Below are positions 11,569 through 23,444 of a DNA stretch of 64,000 nt, piece after piece. Source of the stretch: Ricinus communis (Eukaryota > Streptophyta > Magnoliopsida > Malpighiales > Euphorbiaceae); NCBI RefSeq assembly GCF_019578655.1, contig NC_063256.1, positions 32,474,342 to 32,538,341 of the forward strand, read 5' to 3'. The position numbers and the translations under genes were made by a program. Numbering within the stretch: position 1 is the stretch's first letter; the number at the start of each line of letters is the position of its first letter. Below the pieces are notes generated by a model that worked only from the letters and a program-made list of their open reading frames with translations, had not been told where the DNA came from and ran no database searches.

Positions 11569-13990
11569 AATATCTTCTTGTATATATATAATCTCGCTAA
11601 AAGCCAAAGATTTATATACATACAATAACAAAACTCTTAAGTCTAAATTTTCTCTTCTCTTTGCCATCAATAAGAACCTTACTAAAATTAAGCATAAAAA
11701 TCTTAGATCCAAAGTTCTTTTTCTCTCCTTTGATGAAAAATGAAATGCAATAAAAAAAATCCATTCATAAATCTATGAAGATCTTTAATAAAATAAAAAT
11801 TTAAATATTTCTTCCACACCTCCAAACTCTTCATCTCTTGTGCCATCAATCAATTTTAAACTTTTCATCTTCTTTAGACCCATTTAAAATTCTACAGAAT
11901 AATTTTAACAATCTAGGCATCACACCTTTTAATTCTACTTTATCTCTTTCAAAATCCCTATATTTTAGTTTTTTAAGCAAATCAAACCCACCAAATCCTT
12001 CTTTTCTTTATTTATATACTCATCCTATATCACCTCTCACCATCAAAACCCATTTACTCCTCAAAAATACCAACAACTGACAGTCCCATCCTCTTCATCG
12101 TCAGCGGTAAAAACTATCTCAACAGCCACCAGTTGCTCCTTCGTAGCCTATCAATCCAACAACCCACCAGCAGCACCGTCATTCTTCCCTCATGCTATAG
12201 TAGCCTCGCCAACCTTGCACAAAGAGGACATTTTCGCTCACTAGCCAAGCCATACCAACATCATTGACGGCAGTAGTAGCAACAGCAGTAGCTCTGCTAC
12301 ACGCAAAGACAACAACCACTCCGACGACACTAAGCTACACTAAGTGCTTCTTGATTTTTCCTCCAATAAATGCAATTTCCATATCTATAAGGATTACCAA
12401 CCAAGTTAACCTAAACTCAATTTTCAAATCTAAAACTAAAAACACACATCCATTGTCTATCTATTATATGAAAATACAAAAAATATTTTTGAAAATTTTT
12501 GATACCTTCCTTCCCCTTTTGATTGACATATCAAAAGCCCTTTTTGTGTATCAAAGGAGGAAGAAAAAAGATACTTACTTTACCCTTTCAAAAATTATTT
12601 TATCTTTTTATTGTGAATTTATGATAGAATTTTAAATCTTTTGGTAATAATTTGGTATTCTTATGGTTTGTAGTAAATCAAGAATTAATTTTTTGAGAAA
12701 TATTTTTTGGTAATATGGTAAATTGAATTGTGTTTTTAATGATATTAAACAAATGCATAATTCTTATTGTGGAGTAATGAAAAATTATATCTTTGTTTAA
12801 TTTGTAATTTTCGGCATATATGTGAATATTTAGTTTGCAAAAATATAAACTATGTGTATATATTGTGATATAAATTTAGACTTCTAGAAACTTAAATATG
12901 TTAGGACTTTTGAAATTCCTATTAGATGCAACCCTTAAAATTATCATAATTTTCAATTAGAGAGACTCTGAGTCTCAAATTTTTATAAATTTCAGGCTTT
13001 GGAGCCTCAAATTTTTAAACTAGAAATAATTTTAGGAATCTTATATTCCCAAATTTATTCAAATTTGCAACGTTGATTCATAAAAGGTAATTATTTTATA
13101 ATTCAAAATATTAAAGGCCTACCAAAAATAAATTTCTAAAAGAAATGCTAATTTTAAGCTAGAAAAGTTAGGAAAAACATATTCACCTGCACTAAATTAA
13201 CTTGGTCTTTAATACAACTAAACTTTACAACTATACAAATCCACTTGACCATATTTACTTTCATGAATATTTAATAATATAACTTAACATCCCTTGATTT
13301 TAGAGAGGAAAAATGACATGGCCATATTTTTTGTTATTTTCTTAACTTAAATATGTGTAAACAACTATAAGTCTTAGTTTCTTCATTTACATGTATCCAT
13401 GAACTATGCTAACTTTAAACAAAGCTTTAAGCATTTATGTACCATGTTAGCATTTTATTTTTGATTTGTTAGTCATTGGCATATGCTCTATTGTTATATT
13501 GAGAGGCTATAGACTTATGAAAGACATATAAAAATATGCACCTTCTGATTTGCTGTACTTTTATGCGTAGCTATTGTTATGAATTCTATAGGGACTTCCA
13601 TCTCCTCTTTTCATAGTCAATCTGCTATTACAGATATAGTTGTTGCTGTGGTAATATTTTTTTCTAATCTTCAAACTTATTTATTTAATCACTCAATTGT
13701 AGCTTATGGTTGTTTCAATCATGACCCAGTTCATGGGAGTTACTCTCATTAAGTACTGTTGCTACTCCATAGGTTGTCATGCAATTGCCTCCACCAATAG
13801 ATCCTGACACTATTGGTGCACATGAGGTATTAGTTTCACAAATATATATCTTGCCTTTATTTATTTATTTAGTCTGTGCTCATAAAACTCTTAATTTCTA
13901 CACTTATAAGTATCAACCTATACTTGCTAAGTTCATCTAAATTCTCTTATGAGTCCTTGACTTTCTCTCTTTTAGGCAAACCTTTTTTTT
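11569..13990. other. Unassigned internal sequence of the Gypsy element
   Basis: No Gypsy pol domain is readable here. The plus strand of 11640-12360 is pyrimidine-rich. The part at 12080-12330 is locally richer in G and C (many CAGC and GCAG words), and open frames of 80-123 codons there match nothing I recognise. At 13560-13835 two short segments look like exons split by a GT-AG intron (see the findings). The stretch may hold an unrelated insertion or a captured host fragment, or just decayed element DNA. Confidence 0.4.
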
Positions 13991-14299
13991 TCACATTTAG
14001 TCCATATCGAAGTTGTTCAATTTGTTCTAAACTCCTTATACAATGAAAACTTTTTGCAAAGAACTTCTAACTATATTTAATTTTGAAATAAAACAACATA
14101 AGACAATCAGGAACTCTCATGTCCATCGGCAATGCCTAACTCCTCTCCACTTTCACCTTCTTTTCTGCTTGAAGGTCCAGGGAAAAAGAAGAACAAGAAG
14201 AATAAAGACAAAGAAGCATTATTATTATGCAATAATCTCTACAAACCTATCACTTCAAGTAAAATCAAGTCTTGGCCTAAATGTCAAGGAAATTAATCG

Positions 14300-16360
14300 A
14301 AGTAAATCTAGAGTAGTCATCAATAATAACAAATGCATATAATTTTTCACCCAAGCTAGCTACTCTAGTTGTTCCTAATAAATCCATATGTAGTAGTTAG
14401 AGTGGTCTAGAAGTACTTACAATATTCTTTGATATATGAATGATGATAGATTTTGTTTCCCCATTTGATATGATTTACAAGGTTTGTTCTTGACAAACTT
14501 CATTTTAGGAAGTCCATTCACTAGCTCGTCTTTAGCTAACTTTTGAAGAAGATCCATACTTGCATATTCAAGTCTTCTATGCCATATCCAAGATTCATCA
14601 TAATAGAACCAATACCAATTATCTTACCCTTGGCATCATTGCCAAATATTACTTTGCCTCCATAAATAGGCTCTTATTTCCCGTTATGTGTCTTGAACAT
14701 CTACTATCAACATGCCAAAGATTTGAATTTGTGGATTTAGGACACACCTACAAGAAAAAGTCAATTCACTTAGTTTTAGGTATCGAAACAAGGTTAGGTC
14801 TTTGGAGGTTAGCTTTGAAAGTGTCATCCATGAAGAGATGCATCTTCCTTATTTTACATTTGATATTTATATGTCCAACTCTCATGCAATAGTGGCAAGT
14901 GAGCTTTGGATTAGAAGTGTGAGCTTTGGTCTTCTTTAACACTTTTGCTTGAGATTTAGACCTTAAAGTATTCACATTGTTATTGCACATACATGAGCAA
15001 AATTTATTATCTTTTGATTGTTATACATGTATGCATGTTTTGTTTCTTTAGGCTTAGTCTTTGAGACTTATGATGCCTCCTTTCTTCCTTTGAATGGGGG
15101 GCTTGGTGTGTGCTTTGGTCTTTGAAGCTCCTTTAGGAGTTCTTTCAACTATTAAAGATTGAGAAGCCTTTATAAATGTTGTTGTGTGAGATGTTAGAGA
15201 TATGGATGAGGAAGCTCCATTGTATCCAAGTCTATGTCTCACAAGAGATGGCCTTTGAGATACAACTAATGTATCAAGAGACTCTTTTCCTTTGTGAAAT
15301 TTGAAAATTGAATTTCTAAGTTTTTCAATTTCATTTTTCAAAGAGTTGTTTTTTTTTAAGAAGCTTTTTTTTAGAAACCTCATCCAATGATTTTCTTAGA
15401 CCATCATTGGAAGTTTTAAGACTTGTAATTTCTTTTTTGAAATCTCAAGATCCTTTTCTAAACTAAATCATTTATTTTTATAAAAATTTAATTTTGAAGC
15501 ATATTTTATAAAAGTTCATCCTCATCATCCAACACATCATCCTCAAACGAAAGAGAAGATGAATTGCAAGAATGAGAAGTAGAGCATACCTCATGTGTGT
15601 CCTTCATGTTGGCCATGAAGTAAAGGTTGGCCTATTTATTTCTATCACTTTCATTGTTGGAGGTTGAGGAAGCTTCATTCCAAGTAGCCTTCAAGCCCTT
15701 TATCTTATCTTTGTCTCTCTTCTCTTCAAATATTTAGAACAATTCGGTCTGGTATGTCCTTGCTTTCCATATTCATAACAACTAACATCATTCTTTTTAT
15801 CCTTGGTACGTCTTAGTTTGGAGAATGACATTTTACTTGAAAAAGACTTGATGCTTCTTCTTCTTTTGACCTCTAGAATGCTCTTGACACATTTGGAGAT
15901 TAAGGCCACATCATCACTTTCGCTTTAAGCTTCTTCTTAGTCTTCATCATTACTTGGGATATCATCTCCATCTTGAGCTCTCGTGCTTACCTTAAGTGCT
16001 AGGGCCTTCTTCTTCCTTCCATCTATATCAAACTCATCTTTGACTAGAGATATCTCATAAGTTAGAAGCTTACCTATGAGAACATCCGTTAGAATCTTTC
16101 TAAGGTCTTCATTTGCTTCTTCTATGCTAGCCACTCTAGCACCATGCTTATCCAAAGGAAGACTCCTAAAGATTTTATTATTGATATCCACAAGCTGATA
16201 TTCTTGTCAAGGCTTCTGATATTGTTGATGATGATTAGAAGTCTATTAGTCATGTTGGTAATGGATTCATCCGGCTTTATCTTAAACATTTCATATTTAA
16301 TGACATATATTTGGATATTTCTTGACTTGAGTTGCTTTATCCTTCATGATAGTTCTCCAA
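14300..16360 (-). pseudogene. Copia gag and integrase-start remnants
   Basis: Separate open pieces on the minus strand carry Copia features. Residues KIFRSLPLDKHGARVASIEE at 16191-15937 match the UBN2-type gag. CYEYGKQGHTRPNC near 15780 is a CX2CX4HX4C-type knuckle with the second Cys changed to Gly. CHYCMRVGHINIKC near 14880 is an intact knuckle of the same spacing, typical of the pre-integrase region. IIDDYSRF near 14310 contains the second conserved Asp of the integrase start. The pieces lie in different frames and are separated by stops, so no full protein can be made. Confidence 0.75.
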
Positions 16361-16728
16361 GATAATCCAAATTTGATGAGTCATAATTCAATGTTGGACT
16401 CTCCTATACTCTTCTCTAGATAGGCAACTTATAAGAATAGTCATAGCTTGTTAATTTTTGTGGTTTTGTTTCTTATGAGCATCCATCCATTCTTCTCTAT
16501 GAAGAATCCTTTCTTCATCATTTCTTATTTAGATGGGAGCCTTCCATTACTATATAATCCCAGACCTCAGTGCCATATGAATCCAAGTAAATTTCTATTA
16601 TGAACTTCCATAAGACGTAGTCGGATCCATCAAAGAATGGCTTGAGATGTGGAGCTCCTTCATTAGTTGCCACTTATCTTTACAATCGCAATAAAGCTAG
16701 TAAATGAATGATAAAGATCTAATACCAT

Positions 16729-17860
16729 TGTTGTCGCTTGGAACCAAGAAGGTGGATTAAATTGGTAACTTCAAATTATAGAAAAACAGATAAAGTGCTA
16801 ATCTTAGAATCACATAAGGAATTAAAGAAAGATAAAGAGTAAGAGTTAGAAAGATTGAGACAAAGAATTTATAGTGGTTCGGAGCAATCCTCCTTACTTC
16901 CACTTCTCAAGATCAAACTTGAGTATTTTACTATAATCAACACTTTGATTACAACCATTGGATTTTACAAGCTCACCTAACAACTTGGTGTTTTAACAGG
17001 CTAACCATAAACCTCTTTCCTTAGTGTATTAATCATTCACTAAGTCCCTCTATCCTTGAGTTTTAATGGAAACTCAATCACCAATTTCTTGTATTTTTAA
17101 TACCTAGGCTCATAGAATAATCCTTTAGAAGAGCATACAAGTTTTTATGACCTATACAAGGTTAATTAGACACAAAAATAGTAAGAATAAGGTGAGAAAT
17201 GAATAGCAATGAATATGGCTCTTAAGAAGGTTGTTGATAAACCATAAAAAATACCCGTTAACCACCAAAGAGACATTATAATAAGTACAATGCCAAATCT
17301 TTGCTTCTAGCTCTAAATAGTGCATTAAATGCCTTATTAAAGCACAACGCAGTCGCTACACCTTAATTGCAAACACAACTGGATTTTCGTGATCGGGATG
17401 CTTCTGTCACGGTCGTGAAACTTAAAGTGGCAATGACTATAATCTATGTGGCACTCCATGATTCTCCGTATGAGAAGTAATCATTTGTGGTTTACCTGAG
17501 TTTTATAGAATTCACGTTTGTGAAACCTGAGGTGCTTGAGCGATACCTACTACTTTCTGAATCTTAGCTTCTTGGGCGCGATTTGCTGGCTCGCATCACA
17601 AAAACTACTGCCTTCTAAAATTAAGGTTTTAGAGGGGCTATTCATGGTTCGCAGTCGTGATATGCCCAGTTGCTTCAATAGTCAAATTGATTATAAAGTC
17701 GAGTTTGCGACATGCTTGTGGCGGTCGCAATTTATAAGGCAACATTAGAAACTTGATTTGATTAAGCCCTAATAGTGAACCTCTACAAAGAACACTTAAA
17801 GCTAAGGTTAAATGCACTCAACTTAATTACCAAGGTCAAAATCGAAGGTGCCTCGAGTCA
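16729..17860 (-). repeat. 5' LTR of the nested Copia element
   Basis: The inner end (TGTTGTCGCTTGG in plus orientation) touches the primer-binding site TGGTATTAGATC on the minus strand, which fixes this edge well. The outer edge is placed at the CA of GAGTCA at 17860; it is less certain because the partner LTR is missing. Length is about 1.13 kb. Confidence 0.65.
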
Positions 17861-17867
17861 TGAAAGA

Positions 17868-19663
17868 ACTTAGGCTAATAAGTTGCATCAATGGAAGACA
17901 TAAGAGGAAAAGGATCTTCATCTATCAACATTGTTTCTTTCTTCTTTGGAAATTTTAAAATTTCCTTATTAATTCTGTCTTGTACCAAATTCATAAAAGC
18001 CCAGCAACTAGTGGTGGCAAGATTGTAACAGTTATGATATTTGCAATAATCTTTCCCCTTGAGTTCCTCCTCTGTATGTATCTTATGATAAAACTCTTTT
18101 TGATGAGGCAATAAAAGATTTCCTTCATTTTAGAAACATTAAATATATATTGTAGGGAAGCACTACTTGCTTGTAGTTTTTCTAAGATTCAAGAATTTTC
18201 TTCACTAAAGATGGACAAGTACAGGAATTAGCGGTTGAAAGATCTACCACTGCCACTTCCACTTCCACCTCAGGACTATGAACTTCCTAATAATAACTTC
18301 CCATACCATCCCTTCTTTTTTTATTTTCTTCCTTCAACAATTTCATACTCAGTCACCTTTGTTGCCAATTTGCAAAAGTCTTTAAATTCCATTTCTTAGA
18401 ACTTTTTCTTCAGCTCATAGTTCCCTTTAAGCCATTTTTACAAACTCTAGTTCAGGGAGATAGATTTTGCATCTACTTTTCATTTTTTTTAATCTAGCAA
18501 TATAGACATCAGTTGATTCACCATCACTTTGCGTCACCCTGGAAAACTCTATAATATGCATTTCTAGCTCAACCATGAAAAAATGGGTGTGAAACTGTCT
18601 TCCATTACTTGCCATGTGCATAGTTTCTAGGAAAAGTTTTATACCAAGTGAAAGTTGTCCTTGTCAAAGAGTTAGGAAAGAGCCTCAACTTAAAGTTAGT
18701 ATACTTTATTCAAGAGTTATTAGTATTTATCAAATCTATTCATATCTAATGGAACATATTGAATAGTGAATCTAGCAATGTGCTCTAGGGTGAAATAACC
18801 ATCTCCACTAAAGAAAAGAATAAAATTGGGAACGCTATATTCTATAGGATAAGGATTGTCAACATCCATATTATTATGGTATGGCTTGTGAAATTCTTAT
18901 CGACCTATTTATCTCACGCTAGGACTGTATAATTCTTACACTACATCCCTAACAACCTCTACATTTTCTAAACACTGCCTTTAGGGTTGAAAGGTTAATT
19001 TATTAAGTTCTTATGTTGATTAGCCGGAGGATTGCCCATCGAGCCTCCTTCTGCATTATGTACAATATGTTGGTTAATAGGATTAGTGTAAGCAAAAATC
19101 TGATGAGGTAAATATAGTTTGCAACCTAACATCTTCTCTTTTGTGTGGAGGTATATATTTCTTCTCTACTAAGAAGGCCTGAGGCTCCACCACACTAATA
19201 ACCTCTATATTATTCCTGGGAGCTCTTTCATTATCAAGAGAAAATTACCCCCCCTAGATTCTTTCTTGGGTATTTTTCTCTCCAGCATTAGCATTTGAAT
19301 ATTCACTCCTAGAGGTATTAGAGTGACTACTAGTTAAATTCTCACTAATTTCTTTAAGATTTTAAGATGCATATTCTGGATTTCTTGTGAATGAATTAAA
19401 AATCCTTAAAGGATTACCAACAGGATTAGTTAAATCAATACTTAGGCCTCCAAGTACATTGACAGTAGGTGGTTCGCCAATGACTCTTCCAGCAATTGAT
19501 AGCGCCTCATAGTGGTGAGATGTGCCATGAAATGCCATGTTATTCTCCAACTATTATACTATGTGAGGAATAAAAATTTAGGTTCACGTTCTACTTCATC
19601 AACGAAACCATGATAACTTGAGAATCCATTTGTTTTTCCATCATTATTTCTTGTTCTTGGGGC
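17868..19663 (-). pseudogene. Gypsy gag pseudogene
   Basis: On the minus strand the frame opens with MAPRTRNNDGKTNG near 19663, then breaks and resumes in pieces. GDGYFTLEHIARFTIQ near 18800 and SRVTQSDGESTDVYIARLKK near 18520 match the retrotransposon gag core. KDYCKYHNCYNLATTSCWAF near 18040 resembles the Cys/His segment before protease in plant Gypsy polyproteins. Several stop codons separate these blocks. The frame ends at 17875 after FPLMSSIDATY, next to the point where the Copia LTR begins, so the Copia insertion probably cut the polyprotein here. Confidence 0.75.
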
Positions 19664-19682
19664 CATTATAGAACAAATCCCC

Positions 19683-19700
19683 ACTTGGCGTGCCAAATTA
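19683..19700 (-). other. Primer-binding region of the Gypsy element
   Basis: Directly after the 5' LTR on the minus strand comes TTTGGCACGCCAAGTGGGGA (offset by two bases). Plant Gypsy elements commonly show TTTGGCGCCNNNNGTGGGG here. The tRNA it would pair with is not assigned. Confidence 0.55.
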
Positions 19701-20287
19701 TGTTAGTTGTGAATTGGTTGCAGTCGTGCCACGTATGTGGTACACATACTGTCATGAAATGATTGCTCCTCTAACTTTTTTTCAAGATGATTATAGTTTT
19801 TCAAACGCCTTTCAACCATAATTTATTTGATTGCAAATGTTAATATAAAATACTGAAATAATATTATTTGAGAATCTCAAAGTATAAAGAAAGTTTAATT
19901 GCAAAAGTAAATACAGAGAAAATGTTTGCTTGGATTTGTTTGATTTTTGTCTGTCATTTATTGTGCCCCTTGCCTGTCCATTTTTCACTTTTTATTCCTT
20001 GCATTTCCGTAGCCACCATATAGCAAAACTGCATTTCTACTTAAAGTAAACAACCGCTAGCACCAGTATCATGAGCCAAAAACTTTGAATAACTGCCACA
20101 GAAGGAGTTTCAGATAACTTCATATTTGAATCTCCCTCCTCCCTGCTTTATATTATAAATAACTGCTAATAACTAAATCACTTAATTAATAACTTTCACA
20201 TCCTGGACTTAATTTTATACAGGACTTCATTAATTTTCTGGACTCAATTTATTTATTTATTAGGCTGAAAAAGTTATGATATAAACA
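19701..20287 (-). repeat. 5' LTR of the Gypsy element
   Basis: In plus orientation it runs from TGTTAGTTGTGAATTGG to ATATAAACA. It pairs with 10928-11568 and is followed by the matching ATATT duplication. A perfect TG...CA pair defines the edges. Confidence 0.82.
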
Positions 20288-20292
20288 ATATT

Positions 20293-20722
20293 ATAGGTAA
20301 GAAAATAATATTTTAACATTATTTTCTCAATTCTAAAGGAAAGTTATATAATTTGTTAGTTTTTCTTTCAATTCTTAAAATTACATTTATTTTAACATCT
20401 TTTCTAATTTTAAAATAATATAGTATTATAGTTTACAACACCTAAATTATGAACTTTAATTATTTCATAAAAGTAATAATAATTGCATATTTTATCTAGT
20501 GCCATTTATAAAAGAAATTAATCACAAATAATTTGTAATTTATAAATTGCTATAATTCAACACTTAAAATGATATATTCATTTTTTTTAATGTTCTTCAA
20601 GCATTTTTTAAGTTTTTTTATCTTTCTTAATTATCAAATATTTTAAATTTTCTTATTATTGTTTTGTATGTTTTAGATCATATAATGCAACCTAATATAT
20701 TTATATATAAATATAAATATAA
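20293..20722. other. AT-rich spacer, no gene seen
   Basis: Plain AT-rich DNA with no reading frame or element end that I recognise, leading into the first (AT)n tract. Confidence 0.5.
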
Positions 20723-20723
20723 C

Positions 20724-20748
20724 TATATATATATATATATATATATAT
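20724..20748. repeat. (AT)n microsatellite, left of the organelle-like block
   Basis: About 25 bases of uninterrupted alternating A and T, ending directly at the GC-rich block. Confidence 0.9.
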
Positions 20749-20975
20749 CGACTAGGTAAGCTAAGCTCCCCTGCCGTTGCTCTCATCTATGGTCGCGGAA
20801 AGGGAAAGCCCATGAACATGGAATAGGCACAAGCTAAGGCCAAGGAAGGAACCTAAACTCAGGCAATTAAGCCAATGATCGACTATTAAGGTGAGCGTGC
20901 TTCGTCCGGCCCCTCCTTTGAGGAAAGGGCTGGCAAGCAGCATGAGAAGGAGTCTCTCACAAGCCAGTCTATTAG
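20749..20975. other. Probable organelle-derived (mitochondrial-type) insertion
   Basis: About 227 bases with roughly half G+C in a region that is otherwise close to 25% G+C. Word use (GGTCGCGGAAAGGGAAAG, GAAAGGGCTGGCAAGC, CAAGCCAGTCTATTAG) resembles plant mitochondrial intergenic DNA, and composition and short length fit a NUMT. It lies precisely between two (AT)n tracts. Open frames of about 60 codons on both strands show no domain. Mitochondrial origin is an impression from style; I cannot name a gene in it. Confidence 0.5.

Positions 20976-21007
<32 letters not shown>
20976..21007. repeat. (TA)n microsatellite, right of the organelle-like block
   Basis: About 30 bases of alternating T and A starting at the edge of the GC-rich block. 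Confidence 0.9.
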
Positions 21008-21012
<5 letters not shown>

Positions 21013-22380
21013 CTCATTTTCAATTCTTTATTTTCATTATTGTTTAGTACATTTGAAAATGAAATTTATTGTCAAGTAAATCTATTTCGATAAAACTCTC
21101 ACTAATTTCTTATTCTTTACTTTTTATATGTCTTTATTTGCTGATATTTTTGTTTTGAAATTTTAGTTTTTCTTGTCTTTTCATTAATTCTCTTTTCTCT
21201 ATTTTTTTATATATTTATATTAAATATAAATCTTATAGATTTATTTAAACATATCAATTTAGATATATAATAATTTATTCGTATATCGTATGGATACATA
21301 TTTAATAATATATATATTTGGTTAATTTTTTATACAATAAAAATATTAGTAAAAAATATTGCAATTCGAATTATATATTTTTATTATTAATATCAAATCA
21401 CATCTGGATTTCGCTCCTCGCATGTATTCACTTTTCATTAAAAAAATTATAAAAAATATTAGATGGTTTTTTTGTTGTAAAGTTAAAAGACAGTTAAAAA
21501 TAAAAGATAAAAAATAGGAAAAAAACAAAAGAGAATTTAAGATTAAAAAATGGAATGCTTGTTCTTTCTATAGTTCCTTCTCTTCTAATATTAGGATTCT
21601 TACAACCAATCTCCATATACATTGCTGAGTTAGAGCAAATTTATTACATCATCCTACATTCTTAGATAATGTCCCTTTCCTTTTTTCTTTTACCAAATTA
21701 AAAAATTCTCATCCTTTTCAAAATAAAAATTAAATAGTACTTTTACTTTCTTTCATGTTATTCTCTTATTATATTTTAGTTTCATCTTGATGTAGTATAA
21801 GTCTTACTCTATTTCATCTTCGAACACCATAATTTCATTTTTATTTTAAAATTATCAAATATAATAAAATTATCATATTTAGAAATTTAAATATTATAAT
21901 ACTTATAGACTTAGTTTGATAGTAAATTTATTTTGATTTAAATAAGATTTTAACTACAAATTGTTTCCATTTTATATTTAACTTAAAGAAAAAAGTTTCA
22001 ATATTATATTATAATAATTTAAAAATTGATAAAATAAAAGTAAAATATATTTTTGAATTTTTAAATTCTTAACATTATTTTATTGAATTTCTAAATTCTT
22101 ACTTTATTTTGTTAAATTCTTATATTTTTTTTATTTTAGTGAAGATCTAATAATTTTTAATTAAAATAAAAGTAAAATCATAAAAACTCTACAAAATATA
22201 CAAAATTATTTTAATAAAATAAAAATAAAATAAAATAAAGATAAAAATATTAAAACTCAATTTAATAAAGCTCAAAATTCTGAGTATTCTTCAAAAAACA
22301 ATTCTGAGAATTAGTAATGGATTTTGTCTTAAATAAAACAAGACGATTATTACTTTAATTTTTTAAAGACAAAAATTCAA
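21008..22380. other. AT-rich spacer upstream of the PI4K gene
   Basis: No coding frame or element is recognised. It consists of long A/T words with scattered T-runs. A poly-A run follows near 22405-22425, ahead of the PI4K leader. Confidence 0.5.
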
Positions 22381-23444
22381 ATCGTCAAGCAAAAGGAAAG
22401 AAAGAAAAAAAAAAAAAAAAAAAAGAAACTCCGTCCACATAAGTAACTTCGTCAATAGGTAGCCTAAACTTCCGTTGAAAGTCAAAAAGGTATGCTATAA
22501 ATATCTTAACTGTATTTGAACACTGTTCATGTCTATCTCTCGCTTTCTTTAACATGGATGTTAAGTGAATTGAAAATAAAAGGAACAAAAGAAATCACAG
22601 CGACAAGTGAATCCGAATTTCCGTTCGTTTGCTTGAGTAATTTCTTCGGTTCTTGCTACTCCAGGTATGAAAACTAGATTTTATTCTCATTTCTTTTCTT
22701 TTGTTTTCTAATTTATCTTTTTTCTTTTTTGCTTGTTTGGCTGCCGAGAAATGTGAATGGAAATTTAGACAAGAAAATGAAAATGTTGTTGAAATTTTCA
22801 TTTGAAATTAGCCTAATTTTTCAGTTTTGGTTTAATCAGACATTTCATTCTATTTTTACTTTTTTTTTTTTTCTTTTTTTGGGATTATTGCTGTGAGGTA
22901 ATTTTATTTCTAACTTTCTTGTTTGGTTACCTAGATAATGCTAAGAGGAAAGTCTTGTTACTTTTAGCTTCGAGCAATATGATCAACTGAACCACATTTA
23001 AAAGCAAATTTAAAAAAAAAAGAAGGAACGAATAAAGAAAGAAATTACCTGATTAGAACTAAAGTTAGGGTTTTAGTAGTTCTTAGTGAATATTCTATCT
23101 TTTTTGATTCTGGATGAGGTTGTTTCTTGTGTCTGATTCGAGATATTGTTGTGTATTTCAGGTGTTCGAATTGGAGTTATTGGGTGAATGAATGATTCAA
23201 TCTTTTAGAGGAACACATCCTACAACACTACCCAAGTTTTAGTTTCTTGCATTGTGGATGTTTTATAAGAATTTTGTTTTTAGGATTGCATTCTCCTTTT
23301 GGCTTTTTGAGGTTGTCATTATTGATAGCCTTGAGTTTATTGGGTCTATCCCCATTTGAATTTTGAACAATGATGCGTAATAGGGTTTAGAATTCCAATT
23401 TTTGTAAAGGCAGTAGATACATATCTGCTGGATTTGCAATATTG
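22381..23444 (+). promoter_or_regulatory. Promoter and 5' leader with a probable leader intron for the PI4K gene
   Basis: Pyrimidine-rich leader sequence precedes a good splice donor at 22665 (CTCCAG|GTATGA). A matching acceptor follows at 23160-23161 (TGTATTTCAG|GTGTTCG), giving a 497-base intron wholly inside the leader. The second leader exon (23162-23444) has short upstream ORFs. One begins ATGAATGATTCA near 23188 and stops at TAG after six codons; another reads ATG ATG CGT AAT AGG GTT TAG at about 23371. The splice prediction is by eye; the transcription start was not located. Confidence 0.5.

Larger units (their letters stand above)
13990..17860 (-). mobile_element. Truncated Copia retrotransposon nested in the Gypsy element
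   Basis: On the minus strand, a 5' LTR (17860-16729) is followed by a primer-binding site TGGTATTAGATC (close to the initiator-Met site TGGTATCAGAGC). A decayed gag follows, with KGKQGHTRPNCSKY-like zinc knuckle coding near 15750, a second knuckle CHYCMRVGHINIKC near 14880, and the start of integrase with HMDLLGTTRVASLGEK and AFVIIDDYSRF near 14300-14400. The remaining integrase is scrambled, and reverse transcriptase, RNase H and the 3' LTR are missing. Many stops and frame changes show that it is dead. Confidence 0.78.
10928..20287 (-). mobile_element. Reverse-oriented Gypsy LTR retrotransposon, gag only, with a nested Copia fragment (9360 bp)
   Basis: Two related direct repeats (10928-11568 and 19701-20287) form the LTRs; they share long blocks but are well diverged, so the insertion is old. 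On the minus strand the upper LTR is followed at once by TTTGGCACGCCAAGTGGGGA, a primer-binding region of the style seen in plant Gypsy elements. Then comes a broken gag (about 19660 to 17870). No Gypsy protease, reverse transcriptase or integrase is visible. The space where pol is expected holds a truncated Copia element (about 13990-17860) and unassigned sequence (11569-13990). The element cannot be autonomous. Whether pol was deleted or never present cannot be told here. Confidence 0.8.
10923..20292. repeat. 5-bp target-site duplication ATATT flanking the Gypsy element
   Basis: ATATT at 10923-10927 and ATATT at 20288-20292 lie exactly outside the paired LTRs. An intact duplication shows that the two LTRs belong to one insertion. 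Confidence 0.8.

Noticed and set aside
11838..12635. Two plus-strand frames of 80 and 123 codons inside the Gypsy element
   Set aside because: The content is Ser/Thr/Pro/Asn-rich with no motif, which fits pyrimidine-rich noncoding DNA. They are noted only as part of the unassigned stretch.
14043..14892. Plus-strand frames of about 100 codons
   Set aside because: They are antisense to the Copia integrase and knuckle remnants, which explain the sequence better.
23442..23444. Start of the PI4K protein at a TTG codon at 23442
   Set aside because: Plant nuclear genes start at ATG; the ATG at 23445 directly follows in the same frame.
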